Part shown: positions 11,394 to 20,700 of the stretch, one piece after another
Numbering within the stretch: position 1 is the first letter of the stretch
Layout of the letters: the number at the start of each line of letters is the position of its first letter
NCBI RefSeq assembly: GCF_003573695.1
Contig: NC_039360.1
Span: 59,501,830-59,565,829, forward strand
Source of the DNA: Papaver somniferum
Lineage: Eukaryota; Streptophyta; Magnoliopsida; Ranunculales; Papaveraceae
DNA: 64,000 nt
Direction of reading: 5' to 3'
Notes under the pieces: model-generated
The model's input: the letters and a program-made list of their open reading frames with translations, nothing else
The model's database searches: none
Told to the model about the DNA's origin: nothing
Translations under genes and position numbers: made by a program

Positions 11394-11435
11394 TAATAGG
11401 CTTAACTTTTGTTGTCAAAAGTTCATTCTATCTTA

Positions 11436-12952
11436 GGCTATTTTGCGTTTCCTCCCCTTCCAAGATTGCTAATTAGCGTTTCCTCCCCGAATAAATCAAA
11501 AATAGTGTTTCCTCCCATCATTACTTTTTCCATCCACTATCCAGTTAGCTGAATCAGTAGTGTTGCACGCGTGGCAAGGACAATTTTTTTCCACGAACTA
11601 CCCAAAATACCCTCGTGCTCACATAAAGAACTGTTAAATCTTAAATGCTCATCTTATTACATTTTTAAATTTCAAAAAGGAGAACCTGTAATCAACCTGC
11701 TGCAATCGATTATCATTATCCACAACGACTACAGTTAAATCTGTGTCACCATTCCAATCTCCAAATGAATATAAACCGATCTATTCAAAAAATGAATCTA
11801 ATTAAACCAATCTCCAAAATCGATTATCAACTGCAATAAGGAAGTGTTTTGGAAGCCTTGATGTCGATAAAGGAAGATATTTTGCAATAACTACAATGGA
11901 ATACATGGGTTTTGGATGTGGATTGAAATTGGGGTCAATTGAAGTTCTTTGATTGAGAAATGACACAGTAACGACAAGGTAATAATGGTTAGTGTGTATG
12001 ATTCTTCTGTGGGGTTTTGGTTCGAGTAGATTGGTGACAAAATTTGAACAGCGCATAGAAAGTGGTGATGCCGAGATGGAGAATGAATTGGAAGAAAACA
12101 GATTACCTGAGATGACGTTGTTGGTTAGATGGTGTATACATTGAACGGTGAGAAGACGGAGATAGGTGCTGCAGCTGAATTTAAAAAGCTTCTCTCTGAA
12201 GAGTTTCCTCAAATACTTCATATGCAATGCCTTGTGTTCCTCTCTTCTATAGCTTGAACGTTTTATATACCTAAATCCTCCCCTGCGATTTCAAATTTAC
12301 AACAGACCCACTTTTCTAATCCGTATCAACCTCGTAAGCATTCATCAACATCACTATTTATCCACTATTTCAACGGTTGCAAGCTTTATTTCAATAGCAA
12401 CATACTTCATCTTCTTCACTGATTTTTAGTTCTTAAAAATTTTCCATTTTCCAGTCCAACGCAAACCCAACACTCTAATCACTCTAGGATTCTCAAAGCT
12501 TCAAAAAATGCAATAATCTTCTACATCTACTACCAACATCAAAGGCAGCAGTTCAAATCAGTTTCATTTGAATTCTAAAATTGAAATTAAAAGTAGTGTG
12601 GTTGTTGAGATTGAAACAACTAATGAGGCATAATGTTTAGTAAACTATATTATAAACTACTGGCATAATGGATTTTTAGAAAATTTGAGAGAAGAATTAG
12701 AAGACGATGGACTGAGAAGGAAGAAGAAGACAGACATACAAGGAATAAGATGGAAATATCAAGAAAATAGGACGCTATTTTGGATATTTTGTTGGACATG
12801 TGTTTGGTTTTTCCACATGGATATCATTGCTGACTCAGCTGATGGAAGTTTAGACGGAAAAAGTAACGATGGGAGGAAACACTAATTTTGATTTATTTGG
12901 GGAGGAAACGCTAATTAGCGATCTTGGGAGGGGAGGAAACGCAAAATAGCCC
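11436..12952. mobile_element. Non-autonomous DNA transposon with long terminal inverted repeats (Mutator-like?)
   Basis: The first about 100 bases (from GGCTATTTTGCGTTTCCTCC) recur inverted at the right end with only a few differences, and weaker similarity extends to about 150 bases. The arms carry three copies of a GCGTTTCCTCCCC-like block. Possible 9-base target duplications are TCTATCTTA (11427-11435) and TATTTCTTA (12953-12961), 7 of 9 identical. Long TIRs and a 9-base duplication suit a Mutator-like element, but no transposase is visible and the duplication is imperfect. The 1.2 kb between the arms is unlike the rest of the window and could be captured host sequence. Confidence 0.55.
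11802..12227 (-). CDS. Hypothetical ORF, 141 codons, inside the long-TIR element
   Basis: An uninterrupted minus-strand frame from ATG at 12227 to a stop at 11802. It is basic, rich in Leu, Ser, Pro and His, with no domain, signal peptide or membrane segment that I recognise. The plus strand across the same stretch also has partly open frames, so this may be chance or a captured fragment read antisense. Its interest is mainly its position inside inverted termini. Confidence 0.2.
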   Translation of the reverse strand: MHMKYLRKLFREKLFKFSCSTYLRLLTVQCIHHLTNNVISGNLFSSNSFSISASPLSMRCSNFVTNLLEPKPHRRIIHTNHYYLVVTVSFLNQRTSIDPNFNPHPKPMYSIVVIAKYLPLSTSRLPKHFLIAVDNRFWRLV

Positions 12953-12961
12953 TATTTCTTA

Positions 12962-13160
12962 TTTAACTCTTGTAAAATCAAAAATTTCCTGAAGATCCAT
13001 CCCTCCCATCAAGATGAAATACCAGAGACTCTAAAAATCAAATACATAGGAAAATTCTGAAATTCATGTAATTGAAATTTGAAACTCAAAACCTTTACAA
13101 AAGCTCCAACATTAAAATATGAGGTACGATTTTAGTTGGTGGGACGGTCGGAAGATGGTA
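12962..13160. other. Unassigned sequence left of the copia element
   Basis: AT-rich, with no gene or repeat recognised. Together with sequence right of 19808 it is the target into which the copia element inserted. Confidence 0.4.
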
Positions 13161-13165
13161 AAATA

Positions 13166-13598
13166 TATAAGTTTTATTTTATATATATAAAGGTCGGATC
13201 TTCGAACAACATGACAATCACAATACGCATAGTTGTGTTAAAATAGAATACCTGATGAAGCCATCGATTGAATCCAAGAAATCCTCCAAAGCTGCAAGCA
13301 CACCCGTAGAACAGAATATAATGGAATATTTTGGTTTCTCCTTCTTGACCCTTTTGTGTAATGAATAATAAAATTCTCGAACCCTATACTGATGGCTATA
13401 GAGTTCCTTTTATAGGTAGAAGGAGGACCAAGGTTCCTAGGGATAGAGTTATCATTCAATCTCGACCGTCCATCAAGGAAGAGATATAGGAAATAAGCCC
13501 AAGAAATGGTAACCAATATACTTAGCAATATTCTCAATTAACCAAAAGATAATACATGGGCCCACAAGATATTTTATATGCATAGAAATATTCTTACA
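13166..13598 (-). repeat. 3' LTR of copia-1
   Basis: 433 bases, same length as the 5' copy with no gaps in the eye alignment. Flanked by AAATA on the outside and the polypurine tract inside. Confidence 0.92.
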
Positions 13599-13608
13599 TT
13601 CTCCCACT
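13599..13608 (-). promoter_or_regulatory. Polypurine tract (copia-1)
   Basis: AGTGGGAGAA on the minus strand abuts the 3' LTR; this is the plus-strand primer site. Confidence 0.8.
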
Positions 13609-13978
13609 GGTCCATGTAATAATTTATTTAATGGTTAATTATATACAAAAACGTAAGCGCGCATAATTGCTAGACATATTTAATGGTTAAACGTAATACC
13701 TTAACCAAGCAAATTACTTATGCGAGTCATGGCGGTGGCACATTGTCCTGTTATCAACATGTTCCCTTCCATGTACCACAACACAAGCAACTTACTTAAT
13801 CATGCCTTAAATAGGGATATCATAATGGTCCAGTAATGTCTTCAAAAGAAAACAATTTATGTTAACATTCATCCAATAACATAAAAGTATACTAAAGTGG
13901 ATACAGAAATAAGTTCAGAACAATAACAATAATAAGATCTCAATAAGTGTTCAAACATAAGCAAAAATCTAAGTGAAA
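13609..13978 (-). other. 3' noncoding region of copia-1
   Basis: 370 bases between the RNase H stop and the polypurine tract; no gene or repeat is seen. Confidence 0.6.
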
Positions 13979-14974
13979 CTAATTGTTTGTTACTCCCTCA
14001 AGACCCATGTTTCCAACATGTTCCAGAAAGGTCTTAGGAGGTAACGCCTTCGTAAATGCATCTGCAATCATAAGTTTTGTGCCTATGTGTTCAATGAAAA
14101 ACTTTTTCATCTGAACAGCTTGCTTCACGCATAGGTACTTTAGATCCATGTGTCTTGAACCCTTAGTATATCTAGTGTGCTTTGAAAATAATACTGTTGC
14201 GGCATTATCACAGTAAAGTTTCACAGGTGCTGAGGCAAAATTTAGGTCTCCAAACATTGAGATGAAATTCCGCATCCATGAACAGTAATTTGTAGCCTCA
14301 TAACATGCTACAAATTCAGCTTCCATTGTTGAGCCAGTGAGAATAGACTCTTTTGCACTTTTCCATGATATTGCTCCTCCAGCTAATAGAAAAAGATATC
14401 CAAAAGTGCTCTTTCGAGTATTATTACATCCCATGAAATCGGAATCTGAATAGCCAACCAACTCAAATTGATCTGACTTCGTAAATGTGAGACGATGATC
14501 CTTCGTTCCTTGCAGGTACCTTAAAACTTTCTTTGCAGCTTTCCAGTGTTCCATTCCAGGATTGATAAGGTATCTTCCCAGCATACCAACTATATAGCTG
14601 ATATCTGGTCGTGTGCAAACTTGAGCATACATTAAACTTCCCACCACAGAAGCATAAGGGATTTTATCAATTTTCTTAGGTTCCAGTTCATTCTTAGGAC
14701 AAAGATTGAGTCCAAACTTGTCTCCTCTAGAAATCGGAACTATACTTGGCTTACATGCATTCATCTCAAACCTCTCTAGAATTCTTTCGATATATGCTTT
14801 CTGTGAGATTGATAATGTTCCAAGTGATCTATCACGGGATATTTCTATCCCAATCACATAAGAAGCCTCACCCATATCTTTCATTTCAAAATTCTTCGAG
14901 AGATATTCCTTAGTTTCATGCATAAGACCAAGATCACTACTCGCAAGTAGTATGTCATCTACATACAATACCAA
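13979..14974 (-). pseudogene. pol: copia-1 pol: RT C-terminus and RNase H
   Basis: 331 open codons. It begins in the RT palm with the catalytic YVDDILLAS motif (residues 4-12), continues through the thumb/connection (WKAAKKVLRYLQGTK) and ends with copia RNase H: GYSDSDF, STMEAEF, YCDNAA and the KGSRHMDLKY..IADAFTKAL block. RNase H removes the RNA template during reverse transcription in the particle. The frame continues without shift from the RT segment at 15074-15442 and is separated from it by a single TGA (15074-15076) where a conserved Trp (QASRQW) is expected. This is the best-preserved piece of the element. Confidence 0.85.
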
Positions 14975-15073
14975 AAATATGAACTTCCTCCCACTGATCT
15001 TGAGATATATGCATGGATCTACAACATTTTCTTCAAAACCAAATTTTTGAATGGTTTCGTTGAATTTTAGATA

Positions 15074-15766
15074 TCACTGCCTGGAGGCTTGCTTAAGTCC
15101 ATAAATTGATTTCTTAAGTTTGCAGACCATGTGTTCCTGTCCTTCTAAGACAAAACCTTCAGGTTGACACATGTAAATATCTTCCTCAAGCTCACCATTA
15201 AGAAAAGCTGTTTTCACATCCATTTGATGTAACTCAAGGTCATATTGAGCTACTAATGCCAGAATAATTCTGAGAGAGTCTTTCTTTGACACGGGAGAAA
15301 AGGTCTCTTTGTAATCAATGCCATCTTTCTGAGTGAAACCTTTGGCTACAAGTCTAGCTTTATAACATTGAATATTGCCATTAGCATCGCGTTTGGTCTT
15401 AAAGACCCATTTACACCCGATTGCTTTGTGTCCTTCAGGCAATTCAACGTATTCTCATACTCTATTATCATCCATCGATTTTTTCTCTACTTTCGTAGCA
15501 TTAATCCATTTATCAGAATTACTACACTTGATAGATTGTGAATAAGAAACTGGATCTTTCATAATCCCTAAATCAAAATCCGATTCTTGTAGATAAACCA
15601 CATAATCATCAGAAATATCCCTTTTCCGTTCTCTAGTATATATTCTTAAGGCTACTTCTTGTGGTTGTTCTACAATTTCTTCAATGGCAATAGTCTCATC
15701 ATGAAGCTCCGGTGCCGTTATTTGTGTTATTTCATCATCAATTGGTTCTACAACCGAAGGAGTCAC
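15074..15766 (-). pseudogene. pol: copia-1 pol: linker and RT fingers/palm
   Basis: Contains the conserved copia RT start (GCKWVFKTKRDANG), KARLVAKGFTQ, QMDVKTAFLNGEL with the first catalytic Asp, and KKSIYGLKQASRQ. The upstream part (15455-15766) is the variable acidic linker between integrase and RT. Stops at 15455-15457 and 15074-15076 break it, but the frame is the same as both neighbours. Reverse transcriptase copies element RNA into DNA from the tRNA primer. Confidence 0.85.
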
Positions 15767-15904
15767 AATATCTGTATAAATCTGAGGTAAAGGGATTATT
15801 ACTGTGATTTCTTGAACAGATTTTCTTGCACTGGTGTACTCACACTAACTTCGCCATCCTTAATGAATTTTGCATTTCCAGTTTCAACAATTCTCATACT
15901 ATGG

Positions 15905-17060
15905 TTAGGACAATAAATAATATACCCCCTTGGATTTTTCAGGAAAACCAATAAAGTAACCGCTAACAGTTTTCATATCCAATTTCTTTTCTTTGGGATT
16001 ATAAACTTTCGCTTCTGCTGAACAACCCCAAACTTCCAGGTGTTTTAAACTAGGTTTCCAGCCCTTCCACAGTTCAAAAGGAGTCTTTGGAACTGATTTG
16101 CTTGGAACTCTATTTAAAATGTACACAGCATAACGAAGATCATACATCCACAAACTTAAGGGTAAACTCGCATGACTAATCATGCTTCTAACCATTTCCA
16201 TTATAGTACGATTTCGCCTTTCTGCTACACCATTCTTCCAAGGTGAACCTGGCGTTGTGTATTGAGAAACAATTCCAAGCTTTTGGGGAAGTAAAGCGAA
16301 AGGTCAAGGATGTTGTCCTGTTTCGTCATACCTTCCATAATACTCTCCACCCCTATCAGACCTAATGATTTTCACCTTATTTTATAATTGCCTCTCAACT
16401 CCAGTAATGAATTGCTCCACAGGATTCACATCTTGAGATTTATCATGCAATAAGTAAAGATAACAATAACGTGAAAAATAATCAATAAAGGTGATAAAAT
16501 ATTTTTCTCCTCCAAAAGTTGGAACGTCGAAGGGTCCACAAATATCTGTATGTATTATTTCAAGGAGTTTGGAACTTCTTGTGGAACCTTTCTTTGTGTG
16601 TGTTTGTCATCTTGCCTTTAATACAATCCATACAACTCTTATAATCAGTAAAATCAAGGTTCTGTAGAATCCCATCTTTTACCAATCTTTGAAGCTTTTC
16701 ACGAGATATGTGTCCAAGAGTCTTATGCCACAAGAATGAGGAATTACCCTCAGCATGTTCAGTTCTATCATTATGATACATGGTCAAATAGGTTCCAGGT
16801 ATTGATGATGATAAATGTAACTTGTAAAGACCATCAGAAAGATAACCAGAACCAATAACTTTATAATCTTTAAACAAACTAAAACATCCATTGGCAATTT
16901 GAAATTGAAAACCTTGTCTATCTAGTTGAGAAACTGAAATTAAATTGTGGGAAATAGTTGGAACATAAAGAGTGTTTTCTAAATCAAGAAAGTATCCATG
17001 ATCTAGAATCAGACGATAGGTGCCTATATCATTAACTGGGGCTTTATTGCCATTGCCCAT
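15905..17060 (-). pseudogene. pol: copia-1 pol: GAG-pre-integrase and integrase
   Basis: 16560-17060 holds the N-terminal zinc site (H..H..C..C in HKTLGHISREKL ... CMDCIKGK). Downstream are the three acidic residues of the integrase core: HTDICG near 16530, RSDRGGEYY near 16340 and [11 protein letters not shown] near 16210, followed by the copia C-terminal region ([29 protein letters not shown]). Integrase inserts the cDNA and made the AAATA duplication. Stops and at least one frameshift (around 16200-16560) interrupt it. Confidence 0.8.
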
Positions 17061-17078
17061 AAAAAGGAAGTTTTCATT

Positions 17079-17393
17079 CTAGTTTGTGAGTTGGGTTGAA
17101 AGGTATCCCTGCATCGAATTAGAAACATGAACATTAACACCATAATCAAACCACCATGATAAAGAAGATTCTTTAACAGTCAAATTTGTTTCAAAATAGC
17201 TTACGAATCCCAAAGGATTACCTTTCTTTTCGAACCATTTTTGACGCTTAGTGTAATCTTTCTGAAAATGACCAGGTTTCTTACAGAAACGACACTTATT
17301 GTCATCTTGCTTTGCCTTCTTCTTTTCGGGTTGACCAGAATTATTCTGTGGTGCTCCCTTATTGCCCTTTGTAGGCTTGCGCTTATTATTCAC
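17079..17393 (-). pseudogene. copia-1 Gag zinc knuckle and protease start, mutated
   Basis: A basic stretch leads to a knuckle, CRFCKKPGHFQKDY, in which the last Cys is replaced by Tyr. The protease active-site triad that should read D-S/T-G appears as FDYG (WWFDYGVNVHVSN). Both replacements would disable the proteins. It shares a frame with the integrase segment at 16560-17060, separated by one stop (17079-17081), and is shifted relative to the gag frame upstream. Confidence 0.75.
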
Positions 17394-17418
17394 TCTTCGA
17401 TTGACGAAATGTGCTTGA

Positions 17419-18045
17419 TTAAGCCCCTTGCTGGTTTAGCCTAGCTTCCTCTTGAACCAACAAGTTTCCCAGTTCATTTGCATTCCACTTTTCTTTAATA
17501 GTGTTGTAATGCACTTGAAAAGGGGCATATTGAGGCGGAAGTGAATTGAGAATGAATTGGACAAGAAAGTTCTCATCCACAGTTAATTTCATCTCAGTGA
17601 GCTTAGCAGCAATGCTACGTATTTCTATCACGTGCTGGTGCATTGACCTTACACCGTTATACTTCATGGTGGTAAGATCAGCCATCAGCTTCCCAGCTAG
17701 AGACTTATCCGCTGTCTTAAAGCGTTCCTTTACGATTTCCATAAAGTCCTTAGCATTTTTAGGTTTGAGAAGCGATTCTTTAATGTTTGCATCAATGTGC
17801 ATTCGCATCAACTGTATGCTCAGCCTATCACTTCTCTCCCACTTTTTCAAGAGATCCTTATCTTCAGTGAAATTCTTATCATCTATAATTGGATTTTCAA
17901 TTTGGAGAGCAAGGTCAATATCCTGCACACCCAAAGTGAACTCAACATTCTCTTTCCATTCTGAGAAGTTGGTACCATTGAAGAATGGGATAGAAGAAGT
18001 ATACGAATGCAAAGACTTAGAACTAGAAGCTGTAAAACATGACAA
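17419..18045 (-). pseudogene. gag: copia-1 Gag N-terminal half (UBN2 family)
   Basis: 208 open codons from ATG at 18045: a short Ser-rich leader, FNGTNFSEWKENVEF (DUF4219-like) and then the UBN2 helical domain (LMADLTTMKYNGVRSM, LTEMKLTVDENFLVQFIL, LPPQYAPF). It is the particle-forming part of Gag. The stop at 17419 falls before the zinc knuckle, which lies in another frame, so Gag is truncated. Confidence 0.8.
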
Positions 18046-18145
18046 AGATACGCAAAGTCAAACTCACACGCATACAAATTAAGAAACTCATGTGGGTAGA
18101 ATCTTAATAAAACAACAATCATGTCATAAAGTCATAAAAACATTC

Positions 18146-18289
18146 ACACATATATAAGCAAGCAAAGACAAACATCTGTGGACATTATGCCTTTCATGGT
18201 TACATACATAAACATTAACACATATATAAGCAAGCAAAGATAAACATCTGTGGACATTATGCCTTTCATGGTTACATACATAAACATAA
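18146..18289. repeat. 72-base tandem duplication in the copia-1 leader
   Basis: Units 18146-18217 and 18218-18289 are nearly identical (for example AAGCAAAGACAAACATCTG versus AAGCAAAGATAAACATCTG). Confidence 0.85.
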
Positions 18290-18574
18290 TATTTATTCAA
18301 ACATGTGGATTAGAGTTACCTGTGGGTAACTTTTCATTCTAATATGTATGACTAAGTAGTTAATTTCTTTATTTTTATATATACAAACACTTGAACAAAC
18401 ATCTCCTGTGGGTGATAGTTATTCTTATGTGATTGCACAAAACGATATAGACTTACAATGACATGTTAATATAATATAATACTTTAGTATCACTGTGGTG
18501 ATAGCCAAAGAGCATACAATTCAAACATTTTTAATAACCTATACATATTCAAGTTACGCTACATTTGAAATCAA

Positions 18575-18748
18575 GGTCAACAGTCCAAAAAAATACATCA
18601 TGTGAAAGTCAACATTCAAAACGGTCAAAGTCAACGGTCAACATTGGAAGTCAAACAGTTAGTCAAAGTCAACAGTAGAAGTCGAACGGTCATCCAAAGT
18701 CAACAGTCAATATAGGAAGTCAAATAGTGAGTTAACCGTGGAAGTCAA
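18575..18748 (-). promoter_or_regulatory. Cluster of twelve W-box cores (TTGACY) in the copia-1 leader
   Basis: On the element's sense strand TTGACC or TTGACT occurs 12 times in 174 bases (RGTCAA on the plus strand, counted by eye). TTGACY is the core bound by plant WRKY factors. They lie downstream of the 5' LTR rather than in U3. Whether they regulate anything is inference. Confidence 0.45.
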
Positions 18749-19350
18749 ACAGACATAAAAAAAAATTCTTCATGATAGACGAACATCTCATGTCCGACCT
18801 TCGAAAACAGATACAGATACGCATAACCTATGTGGGCCAAGCCCAAAAAGTCTAATAAACATTACCGTGAGACCATACGTTACAGAATCGAAAAATGAAA
18901 ATTAAATTTCACAATGAATACTGTTTAACCCTCCTAGCATACGTTATGACTATCAAAACGGCGTTTTGACTTTACACATGAATCAAACAGAACAGGTTAT
19001 TGCTCTTAAACAAATCACATCATATCATCATATTGAATCATGTTCACCCAGAGATCACACAAACTCATGTTATTGTCAAATAAGTCAAACACCACACTTC
19101 AATCATACATGTCATGAAGCATACAGAAAAATGTGTATTTTTGCCGAAAAAAATAGCCACACTGATGGCTTGCAAGAGACCGTACAAAGCAAAGACAAAT
19201 CATTATTCATGATGCTATTTTTATTATTTCTTAATGATTCATGGTATATAAACATAAACACTATTATTCGGAATCAAAACAGACATGATGATGGACTTAA
19301 ATAAACACAACAACTACATACAAACATCAAGGAAAATCATGGAGTTCTAA

Positions 19351-19368
19351 ACCATGGCTCTGATACCA
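19351..19368 (-). promoter_or_regulatory. Primer binding site (copia-1)
   Basis: On the minus strand TGGTATCAGAGCCATGGT, two bases from the LTR. It matches the initiator tRNA-Met site. Confidence 0.85.
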
Positions 19369-19370
19369 AA

Positions 19371-19803
19371 TATAAGTTTTATTTTATATATATAATGGTC
19401 GGATCTTCGAACAACATGACAATCACAATACGCATAGTTGTGTTAAAAGATAATACCTGATGAAGCCATCGATTAAATCCAAGAAATCCTCCAAAGCTGC
19501 AAGCACACCCGTAGAACAGAATATAATGAAATATCTTGGTTTCTCCTTCTTGACCCTTTTGTGTAATGAATAATAAAATTCTTGAACCCTGTACTGATGG
19601 CTACAAAGTTCCTTTTATAGGTAGAAGGAGAACCAAGGTTCCTAGGGTTAGAGTTAGCATTCAATCTCGACCGTCCATCAAGGAAGAGATATAGGAAATA
19701 AGCCCAAAAAATGGTAACCAATATACTTAGCAATATTCTCAATTAACCAAAAGATAATACATGGGCTCACATGATATTTTATATGCATAGAAATATTCTT
19801 ACA
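19371..19803 (-). repeat. 5' LTR of copia-1
   Basis: 433 bases, ending outward in TGTAAGAATA on the minus strand and followed by the AAATA duplication at 19804-19808. Confidence 0.92.
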
Positions 19804-19808
19804 AAATA

Positions 19809-20700
19809 TTCAAAAGGGACGCATTTGGAAGCAACCATGTCTAAGATGGAAGCAACTATGTCTACGACCAATAATAAAACTGAGTAAAATGGAGATCGAC
19901 CACCATTATACATAAGGTCCATAAGGTTATTGATTTGGAAGATTTTCAAACATCAACGATACAAAAATTTTGCAAAAGAATTTCGGTCAACTTGACACAT
20001 GACTATTAATATCAGTAGAATGTTGTATCATGTTCTCTGTTTTCGCCAGATTCATAAGATGCTCTGGTCTCAAAGTTCACTTATGGAGATCGAACCATCT
20101 TGAGTGATGTAATAATGTACAAGCCTCATTTGGCTTAGGGGATAAACAAAAATCAGAAAAAATAAGGGTGCCAGTTAAATCTGGCTAGTTTGGGCTTATA
20201 GAAATTATTTAGGGCCTATAGAAATTGTTTGAGGCCTATCCTAGAAGACATCTCGAAGTAAACGAAACTCCCTTAGCCAACTATTTTTTAAATGACAAAT
20301 TTATTCTTAATTAACTAGTGTTAATTCGATTGATTAAAGATGTTTAATCTTGTTAATCTGGAATCAACTAATCTTAATCCATCGTCAAAACATGAAGATT
20401 TTTGATTTTTTTGAAAAAACATCAGCCTAGAATTGGTGGATGTCAATGCACTCGTAGATCGATTCTAGGTTAATGTTTTTATTCAAAGAAGACCCAGAAT
20501 CGGAGCATATTACTCACTACCAATACCGATTATAAGAATCGGTAAGCACGACACATACACATAGAGTGATTCCTAACACTACACTAAAATGATCGTTCCA
20601 TACAATAAAAATCGATTATGGACTAAGCAATTAAGAAATCGAAGGTTATATAATTGGTTTATGTGAATATTCACATAATCCGATTGTAGACTAGATTTAC
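19809..20700. other. Unassigned sequence between copia-1 and copia-2
   Basis: No gene is supported. Noted: a repeated TATAGAAATT..TTT pair around 20195-20235, an inverted repeat at 20413-20480 and several AATCGGT-type words near 20500-20545. It may be the decayed 5' part of copia-2 or older repeat debris. Confidence 0.35.
20413..20480. repeat. Inverted repeat with 19-base arms
   Basis: AAAAACATCAGCCTAGAAT (about 20415-20433) and ATTCTAGGTTAATGTTTTT (20462-20480) are complementary except for two positions, with a 28-base loop. No precursor or terminator context is visible. Confidence 0.5.

Larger units (their letters stand above)
9592..11435 (-). mobile_element. 3' internal remnant of a second Sirevirus-like unit (M0)
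   Basis: The family's 3' noncoding region in reverse: polypurine tract next to the LTR (9592-9605), further polypurine copies near 9919 and 9981-9993, one complete stem-loop (10344-10385), then the sequence homologous to 34100-34300. It is interrupted by a pogo-like transposon (10582-11393) and ends at 11435 where a long-TIR element begins. No coding sequence of its own remains. Confidence 0.65.
18046..19350 (-). other. Long 5' leader of copia-1
   Basis: 1.3 kb of untranslated leader between the primer site and gag. It includes a 72-base tandem duplication (18146-18289) and a cluster of TTGACY motifs (18575-18748). A short plus-strand frame (18966-19304) has no recognisable product and is antisense to the element. 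Confidence 0.6.
13166..19803 (-). mobile_element. Complete but inactive Ty1/copia retrotransposon (copia-1)
   Basis: Full structure of 6638 bases: 433-bp LTRs (13166-13598 and 19371-19803), target duplications AAATA on both sides (13161-13165, 19804-19808), polypurine tract (13599-13608), primer site (19351-19368), and gag, protease, integrase, RT and RNase H in copia order on the minus strand. LTR termini are TG..TA. The two LTRs differ at about 16 of 433 positions (counted by eye, 3.7%). Frames are broken by several stops and shifts, so it is not autonomous now. Confidence 0.92.

Noticed and set aside
12685..12885. 66-codon plus ORF inside the right half of the long-TIR element
   Set aside because: It lies largely in the degraded extension of the inverted repeat, with no domain.
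17546..18082. 178-codon plus-strand ORF opposite copia-1 gag
   Set aside because: It is the antisense of an identified gag frame and has no recognisable domain.
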